A DNA stretch of 64,000 bases, from the NCBI GenBank assembly GCA_965229645.1, contig OZ245893.1, positions 1,612,001 through 1,676,000 on the forward strand, given 5' to 3'. A program made the position numbers and the translations under genes. The DNA comes from CAXQZM01 sp965229645 (GTDB taxonomy: Bacteria > Pseudomonadota > Alphaproteobacteria > UBA7985). This document shows positions 51,513-60,965 of the stretch, piece by piece. Each line of letters begins with the position of its first letter. Within the stretch, counting starts at the first letter, position 1. Under the pieces are notes generated by a model. That model did no database searches, was not told the DNA's origin, and was given only the letters and a program-made list of their open reading frames with translations.

Positions 51513-51830
51513 TTAAGCCGCAGGATCGCGGTCGATGGCTTCCAGGGAACCTTCGCGCTCGCCTGGCAGCACTTTGGACCAGAACGAGTCATTCTCGCAC
51601 AGGCCGGCGGGAACCAGGGTCCAGGCGTTGCCCTGGTAGTCGACTTTGGACGTTCCAGCGCAGGTTGTGCCTGGCCCAGCGGCGCAGTCGTTTTTGCCCG
51701 CCAGCGAAACGCCGAAGCACTTTTCCATGGTCGCTTCCGCGGCGGCAGGGGCGGATAGGCTTGCGGTTGTAACGGCGGCGGCGACGGCGGTGCCGATCAG
51801 ACCGGCAGTAACGGTTTTGACTTTAGACAT
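51513..51830 (-). CDS. bufA1: bufferin-type copper-buffering precursor peptide (DUF2282)
   Basis: The 105-residue precursor has a long signal peptide (about 1-31, cleaved near APAAAEA) and four cysteines at 38, 49, 57 and 78 in the DUF2282 pattern EKCFGVSLAGKNDCAAG, CAGTSKVDYQGNAW, and GLCEN. In characterised systems an MNIO enzyme oxidises such cysteines and the exported product binds copper. Genes for the enzyme, partner and DoxX follow directly. AAGGAGA precedes the ATG. Confidence 0.9.
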   Translation of the reverse strand: MSKVKTVTAGLIGTAVAAAVTTASLSAPAAAEATMEKCFGVSLAGKNDCAAGPGTTCAGTSKVDYQGNAWTLVPAGLCENDSFWSKVLPGEREGSLEAIDRDPAA

Positions 51831-52064
51831 GAGAGATCTCCTTGACTTGGATCGGTTAAAACAAATGTAGCGGCGGGCGCGATTGCGCCTTGGCTGGACG
51901 GGAAGCTAGACGGCGGCGTGGCTCACTGAAAACACACAAACGGGTTAGATGGGGTCACGCAGGCGTGCGCTGTTTGTGAGACCAGCGACACCAGGAATTT
52001 GGAGGACTGCTGGCAGCGTTGCTTTGGCCTTGCCTTTCAGATAAATTCCCCCGAAAGGAACGGC

Positions 52065-53168
52065 ATGCAACTTATCATTGAGCGAACCCATCTTGCCAAA
52101 GCCGTCGCCCATGTTCAGGCTGTTACCGAACGGCGCAATACGATCCCCGTTCTTGGTAATGTCCTATTAGAGGCCGACCAGGGCCAACTGCGCCTCACCG
52201 CAACCGATATGGACGTGTCCATGATCGAAGTGGTGACCTGTACGGTCAACATTCCAGGCGCGACGACCGTACCCGCTAGCCTATTCCACGAGATCTTGAG
52301 CAAATTGCCCGAGGGGCTCGAGATTATTTTGGAACTCGACGGCGAAACGGGCCAGTTGCGCCTGCAGGCTGGCCGATCCAACTTTTCACTGTCAACGCTG
52401 CCCCGCGAAGATTTTCCCGCCATCGCAACCGAAGAGATGCCGATCCAGTTTCAAGCGCAGGGATCGGACTTTCGGGATTTGATCGACAAGACGCGCTTCG
52501 CCATTTCCAAGGAAGGGACGCGCTACTACTTGACGGGAATCTATCTGCACACGGTGGATTCGGTCCTAACTGCGGTCGCCACCGACGGTCACCGCCTCGC
52601 CAAGGTGACCTTGCCCGCGCCGGCGGGGGCCGAACATCTTGATGGGGTGATTGTTCCCGCCAAAACCGTCGCCGAAATTCGCAAGTTGGCCGACACCGAT
52701 GGGCCGCTGGAGATCGGCATTTCCCCGACCCGGATTCAAGTGGTCGCAGGGGACGTTCAACTCATGTCCAAGCTGATCGACGGCACCTATCCTGACTATG
52801 TTCAGGTCATCCCCACGGGCAACGACAAGACGCTGATCGTCGATCGCGACGCCTTTATGGCGGCGGTGGACCGCGTGTCGCTGGTGGCGGCGGACCGCAC
52901 CCGGGGGGTGAAAATCATGGTGCAGGCAGGGTCGGTCACGGCGCAAGCCAACTCGGCAGAATCGGGCACGGCGACGGAGCATGTCGAGGGCGACTACGAC
53001 GGCGCGCCGATCGAACTGGGCTTTAATTCGCGCTATCTGCTCGATATCTTGCGGGAGTTGCGCGGCGACACGGTACGGTTCCAGTTGGCCGAGACCAGCA
53101 AACCGACCTTGGTTAGCGACCCGACGGATGCAACGGCACTCTACGTTCTGATGCCCATGCGGGTTTAA
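52065..53168 (+). CDS. dnaN: DNA polymerase III beta subunit (sliding clamp)
   Basis: DnaN forms the ring that tethers DNA polymerase III to DNA. The 367-residue protein has three similar domains and ends with the hydrophobic-pocket C-terminus ALYVLMPMRV. Family segments include RNTIPVLGNVLLEA, FAISKEGTRYYLTGIYLH, ATDGHRLAKVTL and SKLIDGTYPDY. The ATG at 52065 with GAAAGGA upstream is used. Neither dnaA nor recF is adjacent, unlike in many bacteria. Confidence 0.96.
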   Translation: MQLIIERTHLAKAVAHVQAVTERRNTIPVLGNVLLEADQGQLRLTATDMDVSMIEVVTCTVNIPGATTVPASLFHEILSKLPEGLEIILELDGETGQLRLQAGRSNFSLSTLPREDFPAIATEEMPIQFQAQGSDFRDLIDKTRFAISKEGTRYYLTGIYLHTVDSVLTAVATDGHRLAKVTLPAPAGAEHLDGVIVPAKTVAEIRKLADTDGPLEIGISPTRIQVVAGDVQLMSKLIDGTYPDYVQVIPTGNDKTLIVDRDAFMAAVDRVSLVAADRTRGVKIMVQAGSVTAQANSAESGTATEHVEGDYDGAPIELGFNSRYLLDILRELRGDTVRFQLAETSKPTLVSDPTDATALYVLMPMRV

Positions 53169-53177
53169 TTCAGCCCC

Positions 53178-54407
53178 TCACGCCTGCGCGGGGGACAGGA
53201 GAAACGGCGCAGGGTTTTTGCGCATCAGGCACGTCGCGACGAAGGACGCGGCGGCCAGGGCGGCGCCGACCCAAAACACCAAGGTGGGGCCGCCGACGGC
53301 GATCAGACCCTGCCCCGTAGCACTAGGGTCGCGAATATAGAGCCACCCCAAGGCTAAGGGCAGTGTGACGGCGGCGACGTGATTGATGGAAAAGGACACG
53401 GCGGCGGACCCCGCCAAGTCCTGCGGGTCGGCAATTTTCTTGAAATAGGATTCCATGCCGATGGCAAATTGGAACAGGATGTGATCGACGACGTAGAGGC
53501 CGATCACCAACGGCAAGGCCCAGGGCGCGCCAGGGTGCGCCAAGGCCCAGCCGTAGGCCCCAAATACGACGAATAGGCCCAGGTATTCGACCTGCAGAAC
53601 CAACCGCTCGCCAAATCGATTGATGGCGGGGCCGAGCAAGAGCCCCGTTGCCATGTTCAACGTCGCATTGATCAGTAGCAGCAGCAGCATTTGTACAATG
53701 GTCAGGTGAAAAATATCGACCAGAATGAAGGTGGCGAAAACGATGAAGATCTGCCGCCGCGCGCCCGAAAGGAAGGTAAGCAGATAGTAAAGCCCGTAGC
53801 GCCAGCGCAAAACGAACTCCTGCCGCTGGTCGGTTTCGGTCAGGAAGTCTGGAAACGCGACCCAGGCGTAGAGGGCGCACGTTATGGCCCCCATCCCTGC
53901 CAAGACGTATCCCAGGGTGTAGGACAGGTTGAACTGCCAAAACAGCAGCATGAAAAACCCCAGCGCAGCAACGGTTGCGGCGTTGCTAACGCTTACTGCG
54001 CGTCCCAGGACCAGTGGCGTTGTCTGCTCATCAAACCATTGCAGGGACAAGGATTTGTAGACGGTATGGTAGAAATGAAAGCCAAGCGAACCGACGAAGG
54101 TGGTGAGCATCAGCATGGACAAGCTGGAAAAAAATCCCGTCGCCGCCACCCCCGTCCCCAGAACGATCACTGCGATCAGGGCCAGGCGCTGTTCGCGCAT
54201 ATAGGCCAAGACAAAGACCGTCGTGAAGGCCAAAAACCCTGGGAGTTCGCGGACGGTTTCGATCAGGGCGTTTTCGAGCCCATCGACGCCGACAACCTCC
54301 ACGGCGAAGTTTTTCAACATGGCGGCCCAGGCGGCGAAGGCAAAGGCCTGCGCGCCCGTGAGGATATAGAGAAAGGCCTGGCGCTGCTGACCTTCGCTCC
54401 AGGCCAT
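53178..54407 (-). CDS. major facilitator superfamily protein
   Basis: The 409-residue membrane protein has about twelve helices (AFAAWAAMLKNF, FTTVFVLAYMREQRLALIAV, FSINHVAAVTLPLALGWLY among others). No substrate-specific motif is recognised. It lies two bases after pheS in the same direction, so it may share its transcript, and converges with dnaN ten bases away. Confidence 0.8.
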   Translation of the reverse strand: MAWSEGQQRQAFLYILTGAQAFAFAAWAAMLKNFAVEVVGVDGLENALIETVRELPGFLAFTTVFVLAYMREQRLALIAVIVLGTGVAATGFFSSLSMLMLTTFVGSLGFHFYHTVYKSLSLQWFDEQTTPLVLGRAVSVSNAATVAALGFFMLLFWQFNLSYTLGYVLAGMGAITCALYAWVAFPDFLTETDQRQEFVLRWRYGLYYLLTFLSGARRQIFIVFATFILVDIFHLTIVQMLLLLLINATLNMATGLLLGPAINRFGERLVLQVEYLGLFVVFGAYGWALAHPGAPWALPLVIGLYVVDHILFQFAIGMESYFKKIADPQDLAGSAAVSFSINHVAAVTLPLALGWLYIRDPSATGQGLIAVGGPTLVFWVGAALAAASFVATCLMRKNPAPFLLSPAQA

Positions 54408-54409
54408 AG

Positions 54410-55483
54410 TTACAGTCCCGTCACCATGTTGGGACGGTCTAGGGGGTCAAAGCCGTAATGCGCGATCCAGTTCTGATCGCCGTCGAAGAAGGTCCGCAAA
54501 TCGGGGATTCCGTACTTTAGCATGGCTAGCCGTTCGATCCCCAAACCAAAGGCAAACCCCTGGTAGCGCGTGGGGTCGATGTGGCAGTTTTCCAGGACCT
54601 TGGGGTTGACCATGCCCGAGCCCAAAATCTCCATCCAGTCCTCGCCGTCGCCAAAGGTGAGCTTGCCGCCCGAACGGTCGCACTGGATATCGACCTCGGC
54701 CGATGGTTCGGTGAAGGGAAAGTACGATGGGCGAAACCGCAGCTTCACGTCCTCCAGGCCAAAGAAGGCTTTGAGGAAATCGTGCAGGACGCCTTTCAAG
54801 TGCGCCATGGTGCTGGTTTCGTCGATCACCAGCCCTTCGACCTGATGAAACATGGGGCTGTGGGTGGCGTCGGAATCGGACCGGAAGGTCCGCCCAGGCG
54901 CGATGACGCGGATCGGTGGGGCCTGGGTCAGCATGGTGCGGGCCTGCACGGGGCTGGTATGGGTCCTCAAGACCAGCGAGCCTTCGTCGCCCGAATGCCC
55001 CGCCAAGTAAAAGGTGTCCTGCATCTGCCGGGCGGCATGATCGGTGGGCATATTGATGGCGCTAAAGTTGTACCAATCGGTTTCAATTTCGGGACCTTCG
55101 GCCCAGGTGAAGCCCATTTGGCCGAAAATGGCGACAACTTCGTCGATGGTTTGGGTGATGGGGTGAATCTTGCCCATCGGGCGCGAACGGGCGGGCTGCG
55201 ACACGTCGATCCGCTCTTGAACCAGCTGGGCCTCGAGTTCGACTTGTTTGAGGCGGCGGGTTTGCCCGTCAATGGCGACTTCCACCGCGTCTTTAAGCGC
55301 GTTGATACCTTGGCCAAAGGTTTTGCGCGCCGCGGGGTCCATGGACCCGAGCTTCTTCAACTCCTGGGTCAGTTCGCCTTTTTTGCCGAGGATGGCGACC
55401 CGCGCTGCCTCCAGCTCGCGCAGGGTCGGGGCCGCTGCGATCTGGTCGAGCAGACGGGTTTGAAGGGACGCGAGATCAGACAT
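54410..55483 (-). CDS. pheS: phenylalanyl-tRNA synthetase alpha subunit
   Basis: The 357-residue protein has the N-terminal coiled coil (about 1-90) and the class II catalytic core with motif 2 FRSDSDATHSPMFHQVEGL and motif 3 GFAFGLGIERLAMLKYGI, plus FRPSYFPFTEPSAEVD. The beta subunit gene pheT normally follows; here an MFS gene follows and pheT is not in the window. No rplT or rpmI lies upstream. Confidence 0.96.
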   Translation of the reverse strand: MSDLASLQTRLLDQIAAAPTLRELEAARVAILGKKGELTQELKKLGSMDPAARKTFGQGINALKDAVEVAIDGQTRRLKQVELEAQLVQERIDVSQPARSRPMGKIHPITQTIDEVVAIFGQMGFTWAEGPEIETDWYNFSAINMPTDHAARQMQDTFYLAGHSGDEGSLVLRTHTSPVQARTMLTQAPPIRVIAPGRTFRSDSDATHSPMFHQVEGLVIDETSTMAHLKGVLHDFLKAFFGLEDVKLRFRPSYFPFTEPSAEVDIQCDRSGGKLTFGDGEDWMEILGSGMVNPKVLENCHIDPTRYQGFAFGLGIERLAMLKYGIPDLRTFFDGDQNWIAHYGFDPLDRPNMVTGL

Positions 55484-55529
55484 GGTTGCGGTTTGCGGGA
55501 ATCATGGAGCAGCCTTGCAATCGCGCCGT

Positions 55530-56534
55530 TTAGGCGTTGGGGTCAACGATTTTGCGGCCCTTGACGGCGCCTTTCAGGACGTCTTTGGCGAGCGCGGGGA
55601 TGGCCTCGAGTCCGACCACATGGCTGATCGCGGTCCAATGGTCGGCGGGCATGTGCGCGGCGAGGCCGTGCCATACTCGTTCGCGCAAGGCCTTGGGAGC
55701 CATAACCGAATCGATGCCCAAGATATTGACGCCGCGCAGCAGGAACGGCACGACCGTCGTATGCAGCTGATTGCCCGCTGCCAAGCCGATGGCGGCAACG
55801 CTGCCGCCGTAGGCAACCTTCGGCAAGGCGCAGGCCAGGGAATGGCCCCCCGCCGCATCGATCACTCCTGCGTAGGTTTCCCGGTCGAGCGGGCGTGGCT
55901 TTTCCACCTCGTGCTCGTCGCGCATCAGCACCTCCTGCGCGCCCAAATCCTTTAGATAGGCAACTTGATCGGCCTTGCCCGTCACGGCCGTGACTTTGTA
56001 CCCAAGGTTGGCGAGCAAGGCGCACGCGACCGAGCCGACACCGCCCGTGGCACCAAGTACCAAAACAGGCTTGTCTCCAGGGCTCAATCCCTGGTCTTCC
56101 AAGGCAAGCAGGCCCTGCATGGCGGTAAAGCCCGCCGTCCCCGCTGCCATGGCGTCTTTGAGGCTGAGGCCTTGGGGCTTTTTCACGAGCCAGTCCGATT
56201 TGACCCGCGCCCGCTGCGCATAGCCGCCCCAGTGAATCTCGCCGCAACGCCAACCCGTCAAAATTACCTCGTCCCCCACGGCGTAGTCAGCGGCGGTCGA
56301 GGCGGTGACCGTGCCAGCCAAGTCGATCCCAGGGACATGGGGGAACTGCTTGGTGAGACCGCCCAAGCCGAGGGTGACGAGCCCGTCTTTGTAGTTGAAA
56401 GAAGAGTAGGCAACATCGATCGTCACATCGCCGTCGGGCAACTGCGCCTCGTCCAGGTCCTGAACTGAGGCGGTGAACTTGGGTCGTTCGCCCTCCCCCT
56501 GATCGTGTTTTTCCACCAACAGACCTTTGAACAT
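55530..56534 (-). CDS. acuI: acrylyl-CoA reductase (AcuI/YhdH family)
   Basis: This zinc-free MDR-superfamily NADPH-dependent reductase of 334 residues converts acryloyl-CoA to propionyl-CoA, a detoxifying step linked to DMSP breakdown in marine bacteria. It has VDVAYSSFNYKDGLVTLG near residue 40, the family cysteine-rich WRCGEIHWGGYAQ and the Rossmann motif VLGATGGVGSVA (about 151-162). The C-terminus GRKIVDPNA is typical. GGAG precedes the start. Confidence 0.9.
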   Translation of the reverse strand: MFKGLLVEKHDQGEGERPKFTASVQDLDEAQLPDGDVTIDVAYSSFNYKDGLVTLGLGGLTKQFPHVPGIDLAGTVTASTAADYAVGDEVILTGWRCGEIHWGGYAQRARVKSDWLVKKPQGLSLKDAMAAGTAGFTAMQGLLALEDQGLSPGDKPVLVLGATGGVGSVACALLANLGYKVTAVTGKADQVAYLKDLGAQEVLMRDEHEVEKPRPLDRETYAGVIDAAGGHSLACALPKVAYGGSVAAIGLAAGNQLHTTVVPFLLRGVNILGIDSVMAPKALRERVWHGLAAHMPADHWTAISHVVGLEAIPALAKDVLKGAVKGRKIVDPNA

Positions 56535-56618
56535 GCAAGACTCCTTCGGTTTCGGGACGACGCCGCGCTATAGACCTTTGGCTTTCCTTATTGAAGCCTT
56601 TTCAATAGGGCGAGGCCC

Positions 56619-57383
56619 ATGAACGGATCCTACGAATGGGCGCGCAAAGACATGGTCTTGCTGAGCGGTCGGGCGCATCTTCAGGCAGTTGCGGATTTGG
56701 CCGCGCAAGGGCAGCACGCGATGCTTGCTCCGAGCCACGTGAAGCTGCTGCCCTCCAATGTCGCGACGGCGGTGCCGTGGAAGAACGACTGGTCTTCGCT
56801 CAATCGTCTCTTGACCGACCACGGTCTGCGCTACCGCACGGTACTCAGATTCGACGCCGACGGCGGCGGCGCAACGCCCGCCGAACTGCGCACCTATAGG
56901 CGCAACAGTTTTTTTATGCGCTGGATCCTGCGGCGCTACATCCAGGATCCCGTCGGGCTCTATCTGAACCATTTTTGCGACCCCGTGCAGGTCAAAGCCT
57001 CGGTCAAGCGACTCTACGGCGCGGCCAAGCAAACCCTGGCGCAGCAGTCGTTGCTGATCTACCCTTTTGGCAACTGGTTCCTGCCTGGGACCGAGACTTT
57101 CGACAAGGCCGAGGTCATGGCCGATGGCGGTACAGCTTTTGAGTCCGACCGCGACCGCCTCAAGTACGACGCCGCGGTCAAGCGCGGCATGGCGCAACTT
57201 TCGATCCGCTTCCAGGTGCCGATTTTACCGATTTATGGGACCTTCAAGGATCGTAAGTGGCAGTTCATGGTCGATGATCCGATCCCCGCAGGCGTCACCC
57301 AGGACTCGCTAGAGCTAACCCACATGTGGCTGGATCGGCTCGCCGAGATGAAAGCGCAAGTTTGGAGCAAAGACGACCAATAA
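56619..57383 (+). CDS. phospholipid/glycerol acyltransferase-like protein
   Basis: The 254-residue protein has the layout of an LPLAT (PlsC-like) acyltransferase: a possible block I HAMLAPSHVKLLPSNVATA, a block III-like LLIYPFGNWFLPGTETFD and a block IV-like VPILPIYGTF. The canonical H(X)4D active-site motif is not clear (SHVKLL with Asn later), so catalysis is uncertain. The stop TAA is followed at once by a degraded mobile-element end (TCCAGCCGC). The ATG at 56619 follows GAGG. Confidence 0.55.
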   Translation: MNGSYEWARKDMVLLSGRAHLQAVADLAAQGQHAMLAPSHVKLLPSNVATAVPWKNDWSSLNRLLTDHGLRYRTVLRFDADGGGATPAELRTYRRNSFFMRWILRRYIQDPVGLYLNHFCDPVQVKASVKRLYGAAKQTLAQQSLLIYPFGNWFLPGTETFDKAEVMADGGTAFESDRDRLKYDAAVKRGMAQLSIRFQVPILPIYGTFKDRKWQFMVDDPIPAGVTQDSLELTHMWLDRLAEMKAQVWSKDDQ

Positions 57384-57424
57384 TCCAGCCGCAAATAAAA
57401 ATGATCCTTATGTCGGCGGGGGGA

Positions 57425-57613
57425 TTAGAGTTTGTTTACGTCCGAACTGGAATACCCCGTCAAGAGCATGGACGCGATGGCGCCGAAGGATAGGGCCGCC
57501 AGCACACCGCCTAAAGCGTTGTTGAACAGGGCGATAAAGCACCAGACCGCGACCCCGAGCCAGATCAGCGCGGCGGCGGTGAGTTTCCAAGCGGTTCGAT
57601 CAATGTCAGCCAT
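57425..57613 (-). CDS. small two-helix membrane protein
   Basis: The 62-residue product has two hydrophobic segments (LTAAALIWLGVAVWCFIALF and a second at about 35-52) and a polar end. No family is recognised. The ATG at 57613 is preferred over a TTG six bases upstream. It is upstream-adjacent to the sulfotransferase gene in the opposite reading context, and could be real because the codon use matches the neighbours. Confidence 0.5.
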   Translation of the reverse strand: MADIDRTAWKLTAAALIWLGVAVWCFIALFNNALGGVLAALSFGAIASMLLTGYSSSDVNKL

Positions 57614-57655
57614 GGCCAATCTTTACGGAAACGCGGGCCGAGGGGGAAGCCAAAA

Positions 57656-58858
57656 TCAGCCGAAGGTCCGCTTCTTTTGCGGTCGGGAACCAGAATTTCT
57701 GGCGCGTTGCGCGGCTTTCCGGCCGATTTGGGTTTTGGTGGCCTTGACGCTCAAGCGAGACTGGATGCCTCGCTTGGCGCGCAGGGCGTTGAGGTCTTGC
57801 GCATAGACCCCGATGTTGACGCCTTTGGCGACCATGGCCTCGAGCGCTTTGAACTTGATCGTTTCAAACTCGCCTTGCAAGTCATCTGGAATATAGTCCA
57901 GCTGTTCCATCACGTCCCAATGGTGTTCGATGGTGGCCACAACTTGGGCTTCGGTCAATTCCGTGCGCCAACCATCCACTTTGCCCGACCGGAAGAACAC
58001 CGTGGCTCGATCGGCGCGTGTCCGCTCCTTAAATCCTTGCTTCAGATCCTGGGTCTTCATTTTATCGAAGGCGGTTGTCTCCAGCGCCCGCTGGATGCGC
58101 GCCTGATCAGCGGGCTGGCCCAAGTGCGCCAAGGCGCGGGCAAAAGTCTCGGGCCCGCGTTGCTTCATATCTTCGTACTTGAGCACACAGACGTTCAACG
58201 GTTGCTGGGAGGCAATCCAAGATCGGTTGAAGGAAGACCAGCTGGAGAGAATGGTTGTTGGGAACAGAGTGTCTTCTCCACCCAGGGACATCTTGGGGTC
58301 ACGCATGGCCGTCACCGCCTCGCTTATGTCGATGGACATGTGGCGCGCGAAGGAAGGAAGAACGGCCAAAGGGTTGCGTAGGATCAGCAAGGTCGCAAAG
58401 GTCGATTCTGGATCGATGGAGGGATGCCCGCCTGGATGGGCAACGGCGGAGTGGGTTTTGACGAGAATGCGCTGCGGGCTGCGCGCGTACATGCGCTGGA
58501 CCCCAACGCGCGCGCGCGCGGAATCAATGTCGGTGAAGTTGCGGACAGGCTTCTTGGCGATTATTTCGTTGAACCGCGGATTTGTGCACTGGTTGTTGCC
58601 ATTCAAATCGTCATTGATGTCCATTTCTGCCTTTCCAGACAGATAGGCAGACAAGAACAACCGCACCCAGGTATTGCCCGACTTGGGGTAGGACGCCAAC
58701 CAAATCAGGTGCTTGCGCGCTGGCAAATCAGGAAAGGGCGGCAGCGTATCGAAGTCGAAATTTGGATCGTAAAATTCCTGCGGCGTCACGCCAGCCCCCT
58801 CTATGGCAGATTCCAAGTTGGACCAGCCCCAAGGAACAGGGGCACCAACAAAGACCAT
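57656..58858 (-). CDS. PAPS-dependent sulfotransferase
   Basis: The 400-residue protein has the 5'-phosphosulfate-binding loop YPKSGNTW (57-64) after IWLAS and a later 3'-phosphate-binding region (RNPLAVLPSFARHM with arginine and serine). It would transfer sulfate from PAPS to an unknown acceptor, possibly a surface glycan or lipid. The C-terminal 40 residues are very basic (KRTFG end) and may be a separate tail. It lies downstream of the porin terminator in the same direction. Confidence 0.82.
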   Translation of the reverse strand: MVFVGAPVPWGWSNLESAIEGAGVTPQEFYDPNFDFDTLPPFPDLPARKHLIWLASYPKSGNTWVRLFLSAYLSGKAEMDINDDLNGNNQCTNPRFNEIIAKKPVRNFTDIDSARARVGVQRMYARSPQRILVKTHSAVAHPGGHPSIDPESTFATLLILRNPLAVLPSFARHMSIDISEAVTAMRDPKMSLGGEDTLFPTTILSSWSSFNRSWIASQQPLNVCVLKYEDMKQRGPETFARALAHLGQPADQARIQRALETTAFDKMKTQDLKQGFKERTRADRATVFFRSGKVDGWRTELTEAQVVATIEHHWDVMEQLDYIPDDLQGEFETIKFKALEAMVAKGVNIGVYAQDLNALRAKRGIQSRLSVKATKTQIGRKAAQRARNSGSRPQKKRTFG

Positions 58859-58895
58859 TCAGCCGAGCCAATCCAGACGCGAATGGCTTCAAGAA

Positions 58896-58930
58896 ACAAA
58901 AAGGGGGAGAGTCAAAACTCTCCCCCCCAA
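58896..58930 (-). terminator. rho-independent terminator of the porin gene
   Basis: On the minus strand, GGGGGAGAGT and ACTCTCCCCC form a perfect ten-base stem with a TTTG loop, followed by TTTTTG. It lies 20 bases past the porin stop codon. Confidence 0.9.
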
Positions 58931-58949
58931 AAGGAAAATGAATTTCCGC

Positions 58950-59999
58950 TTAGAAGGAAGCGGAAATTTTCACGTTGATAACAGGGTCGGTCTTCGCGTC
59001 GTCATCAACGTACTCAAGTTCAATGCCAGACATGGGCTTAACATAGAGCTCGGTTTTGCTTGAGCCGTTGTAATCGGTAGAGATGGCACCCGCGTCCATG
59101 CCGCTGAGAGACACGCCAACCTCGAACTTAGAGAAGTCTTCCTTGTCCGAATCTAGGCTCTGGTCTGTTCCGCTCGATACCGTGTAGGAGACGTCGTTTG
59201 CAGACAAGCCGAGGCGCAACTCGGAAATATCCGACTCATCGTTGCCGTTGGTTGAGAAGCCGTAGTCAACCGTTACGCCGCCGATCCCATAAGACAGGGC
59301 GAGATCCGTGCCGTCGTTATCGGTGGTAACAGCGCTGTAGCCATCTTCCAACTTGATGCCGACGGGGCCCAAATCGCCAACGATGTTGATAACCATGGGC
59401 GCGTCGGTTTTGGTGCTTGGCGCTGTCCCGTCGGTGTCATTGGTAAAGGACAAGCTATCAAGGGTGAAGGTGAACCCAGCGGCTACCGCCTGGACGGACA
59501 AAGCTTGAGAGAACGTTGTACCAGCATCGGGTGATTCCGCTCCAACAGTCAAGGCAACATCGGTGTCACCAAAGCCATTGCTGTAAACGAGGAACGTACT
59601 GATTCCATTGTTAGAGAAACCTGCGAGACCTGGGACATCAACGTTCTTAGTTGTTGAATCACCGATTATACCCAATTCCACCAGATCGTCGTCAGTTTTC
59701 TTGCCGTCGTTGGTTGAGTACGAAAACTTACCATAGGAAGTGTCGGCATAGACAGTCGTGTCGAGAAGCGGAGTGCTGGAAATATCTCCTGTCGCAGTCG
59801 TACCAAAGGTCATCGTACCGCCCAGGCCTTCGCCATTATCGAAAGTCGCTTTCAACGTCAGCGTAGTGATGGCAGAGCCAGTCAATTTAGACGCATCTTC
59901 GGTCGTCGCCACGGCGGCGATTGTGCCCGACATGGTCATTTCCGCCATAGCAGGGGTCGCAACAACGAGCGTCGAAGACGCCATTAGTAGTTTTTTCAT
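58950..59999 (-). CDS. outer-membrane porin (alphaproteobacterial Porin_4-like)
   Basis: The 349-residue protein has a signal peptide cleaved near AMAEMT (about residue 19-20) and a beta-barrel pattern of alternating strands ending with the phenylalanine-terminated VINVKISASF needed for outer-membrane insertion. Aspartate-rich loops and few basic residues suggest a channel exposed to salty water. It resembles Rhodobacter-type general porins. GGAGA precedes the start, and a strong terminator follows, consistent with high expression as a single gene. Confidence 0.88.
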   Translation of the reverse strand: MKKLLMASSTLVVATPAMAEMTMSGTIAAVATTEDASKLTGSAITTLTLKATFDNGEGLGGTMTFGTTATGDISSTPLLDTTVYADTSYGKFSYSTNDGKKTDDDLVELGIIGDSTTKNVDVPGLAGFSNNGISTFLVYSNGFGDTDVALTVGAESPDAGTTFSQALSVQAVAAGFTFTLDSLSFTNDTDGTAPSTKTDAPMVINIVGDLGPVGIKLEDGYSAVTTDNDGTDLALSYGIGGVTVDYGFSTNGNDESDISELRLGLSANDVSYTVSSGTDQSLDSDKEDFSKFEVGVSLSGMDAGAISTDYNGSSKTELYVKPMSGIELEYVDDDAKTDPVINVKISASF

Positions 60000-60311
60000 T
60001 CTGTTTTCTCCAATTTATCTCTTCGCTAAGAAGATTTGAGTGTTAGACATCAAAGAGACAGACGCCCCGCTACCAGAGCGAGCGGGACCCCCGAGAAACG
60101 CAATCCCCAGTGACCCTTAGCTGTCGTCTTGCCCCTCTAACTTGGGCTCAGCGGGGTTCAAGCTAGAGGCCGAGCGCGCCGCGCCAAACCCTCCAACTGT
60201 TGCAAAAATATCACAGTCCTTGTCCCATCGGCCACACCTCGGGCGCTTGATCGTGGCACTGCGCCACCCCTAACCCCTTGAAACCTGGGTAAAAACCCGC
60301 ATGAAGCGCCA
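60000..60311. other. porin leader and promoter region, no gene seen
   Basis: These 312 bases separate the divergent porin and yggS genes. The porin ribosome binding site (GGAGA) is visible at about 60005-60011. No convincing sigma-70 promoter, riboswitch or small gene is recognised in the rest. Confidence 0.4.
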
Positions 60312-60965
60312 ATGGACGCGACGATCAGCCCCATTCGTACCCGCCTGACGGCGGCCCTCAATCGGGCCGATCGCGCGCCCGATTCGTGCCGCCTCATCGC
60401 CGTTACCAAAACGCGCAGTGGCCAAATCGTCACGCAAGCGCGCCGCCACGGGATTCGCCATTTCGGCGAAAACAAAGTCCAGGAAGCCCAGGAAAAGTTC
60501 CCACCCGCCGAGGATCGCGCCGAGGGAGAGTTGCTTCATCTGATCGGGCCCTTGCAATCCAACAAGGTTCGTCAGGCGGTTCGGCACTTTGACGCCATCC
60601 ATACGATCGATCGACCCAAGCTGATCCCCCGTTTGGCCCAGGTGCGGGCCGAGGAAGGGCGTTGTCCCGCTCTATTTATTCAGGTCAATACGGGCGAGGA
60701 ACCTCAGAAAGCTGGGGTTCTGCCCGCCGATCTCGACGCTTTGGTCGCCCAGGCGCGCGCCGCGGCGCTGCCGCTGGTCGGCCTCATGTGCATTCCCCCC
60801 GCCGATCAAGCGCCGGCACCGCACTTTGCTTGGCTGGCCCGACGCGCAAAGCACCTCGGTTTGCCCGAGCTTTCTATGGGCATGAGCGGCGATTTTGAAG
60901 CCGCCGCCGAATTGGGCGCAACCTACGTTCGGGTCGGGTCCGCCCTGTTCGGCGCGCGCGCCTGA
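60312..60965 (+). CDS. YggS-family pyridoxal-phosphate homeostasis protein
   Basis: The 217-residue TIM-barrel protein carries PLP on K33 (LIAVTKTR) and has HFGENKVQEAQEK, HLIGPLQSNKVRQAV, FIQVNTGEEPQKAGV, GLMCIPP and LSMGMSGDFEAAAELGATYVRVGSALFG, all typical of the YggS/PLPHP family. It buffers PLP and affects amino-acid metabolism without a known catalytic activity. Confidence 0.93.
   Translation: MDATISPIRTRLTAALNRADRAPDSCRLIAVTKTRSGQIVTQARRHGIRHFGENKVQEAQEKFPPAEDRAEGELLHLIGPLQSNKVRQAVRHFDAIHTIDRPKLIPRLAQVRAEEGRCPALFIQVNTGEEPQKAGVLPADLDALVAQARAAALPLVGLMCIPPADQAPAPHFAWLARRAKHLGLPELSMGMSGDFEAAAELGATYVRVGSALFGARA

Noticed and set aside
60000..60311. A riboswitch or small RNA in the porin leader
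   Set aside because: Several short complementary stretches exist, but no known riboswitch core or strong terminator-type fold could be recognised.
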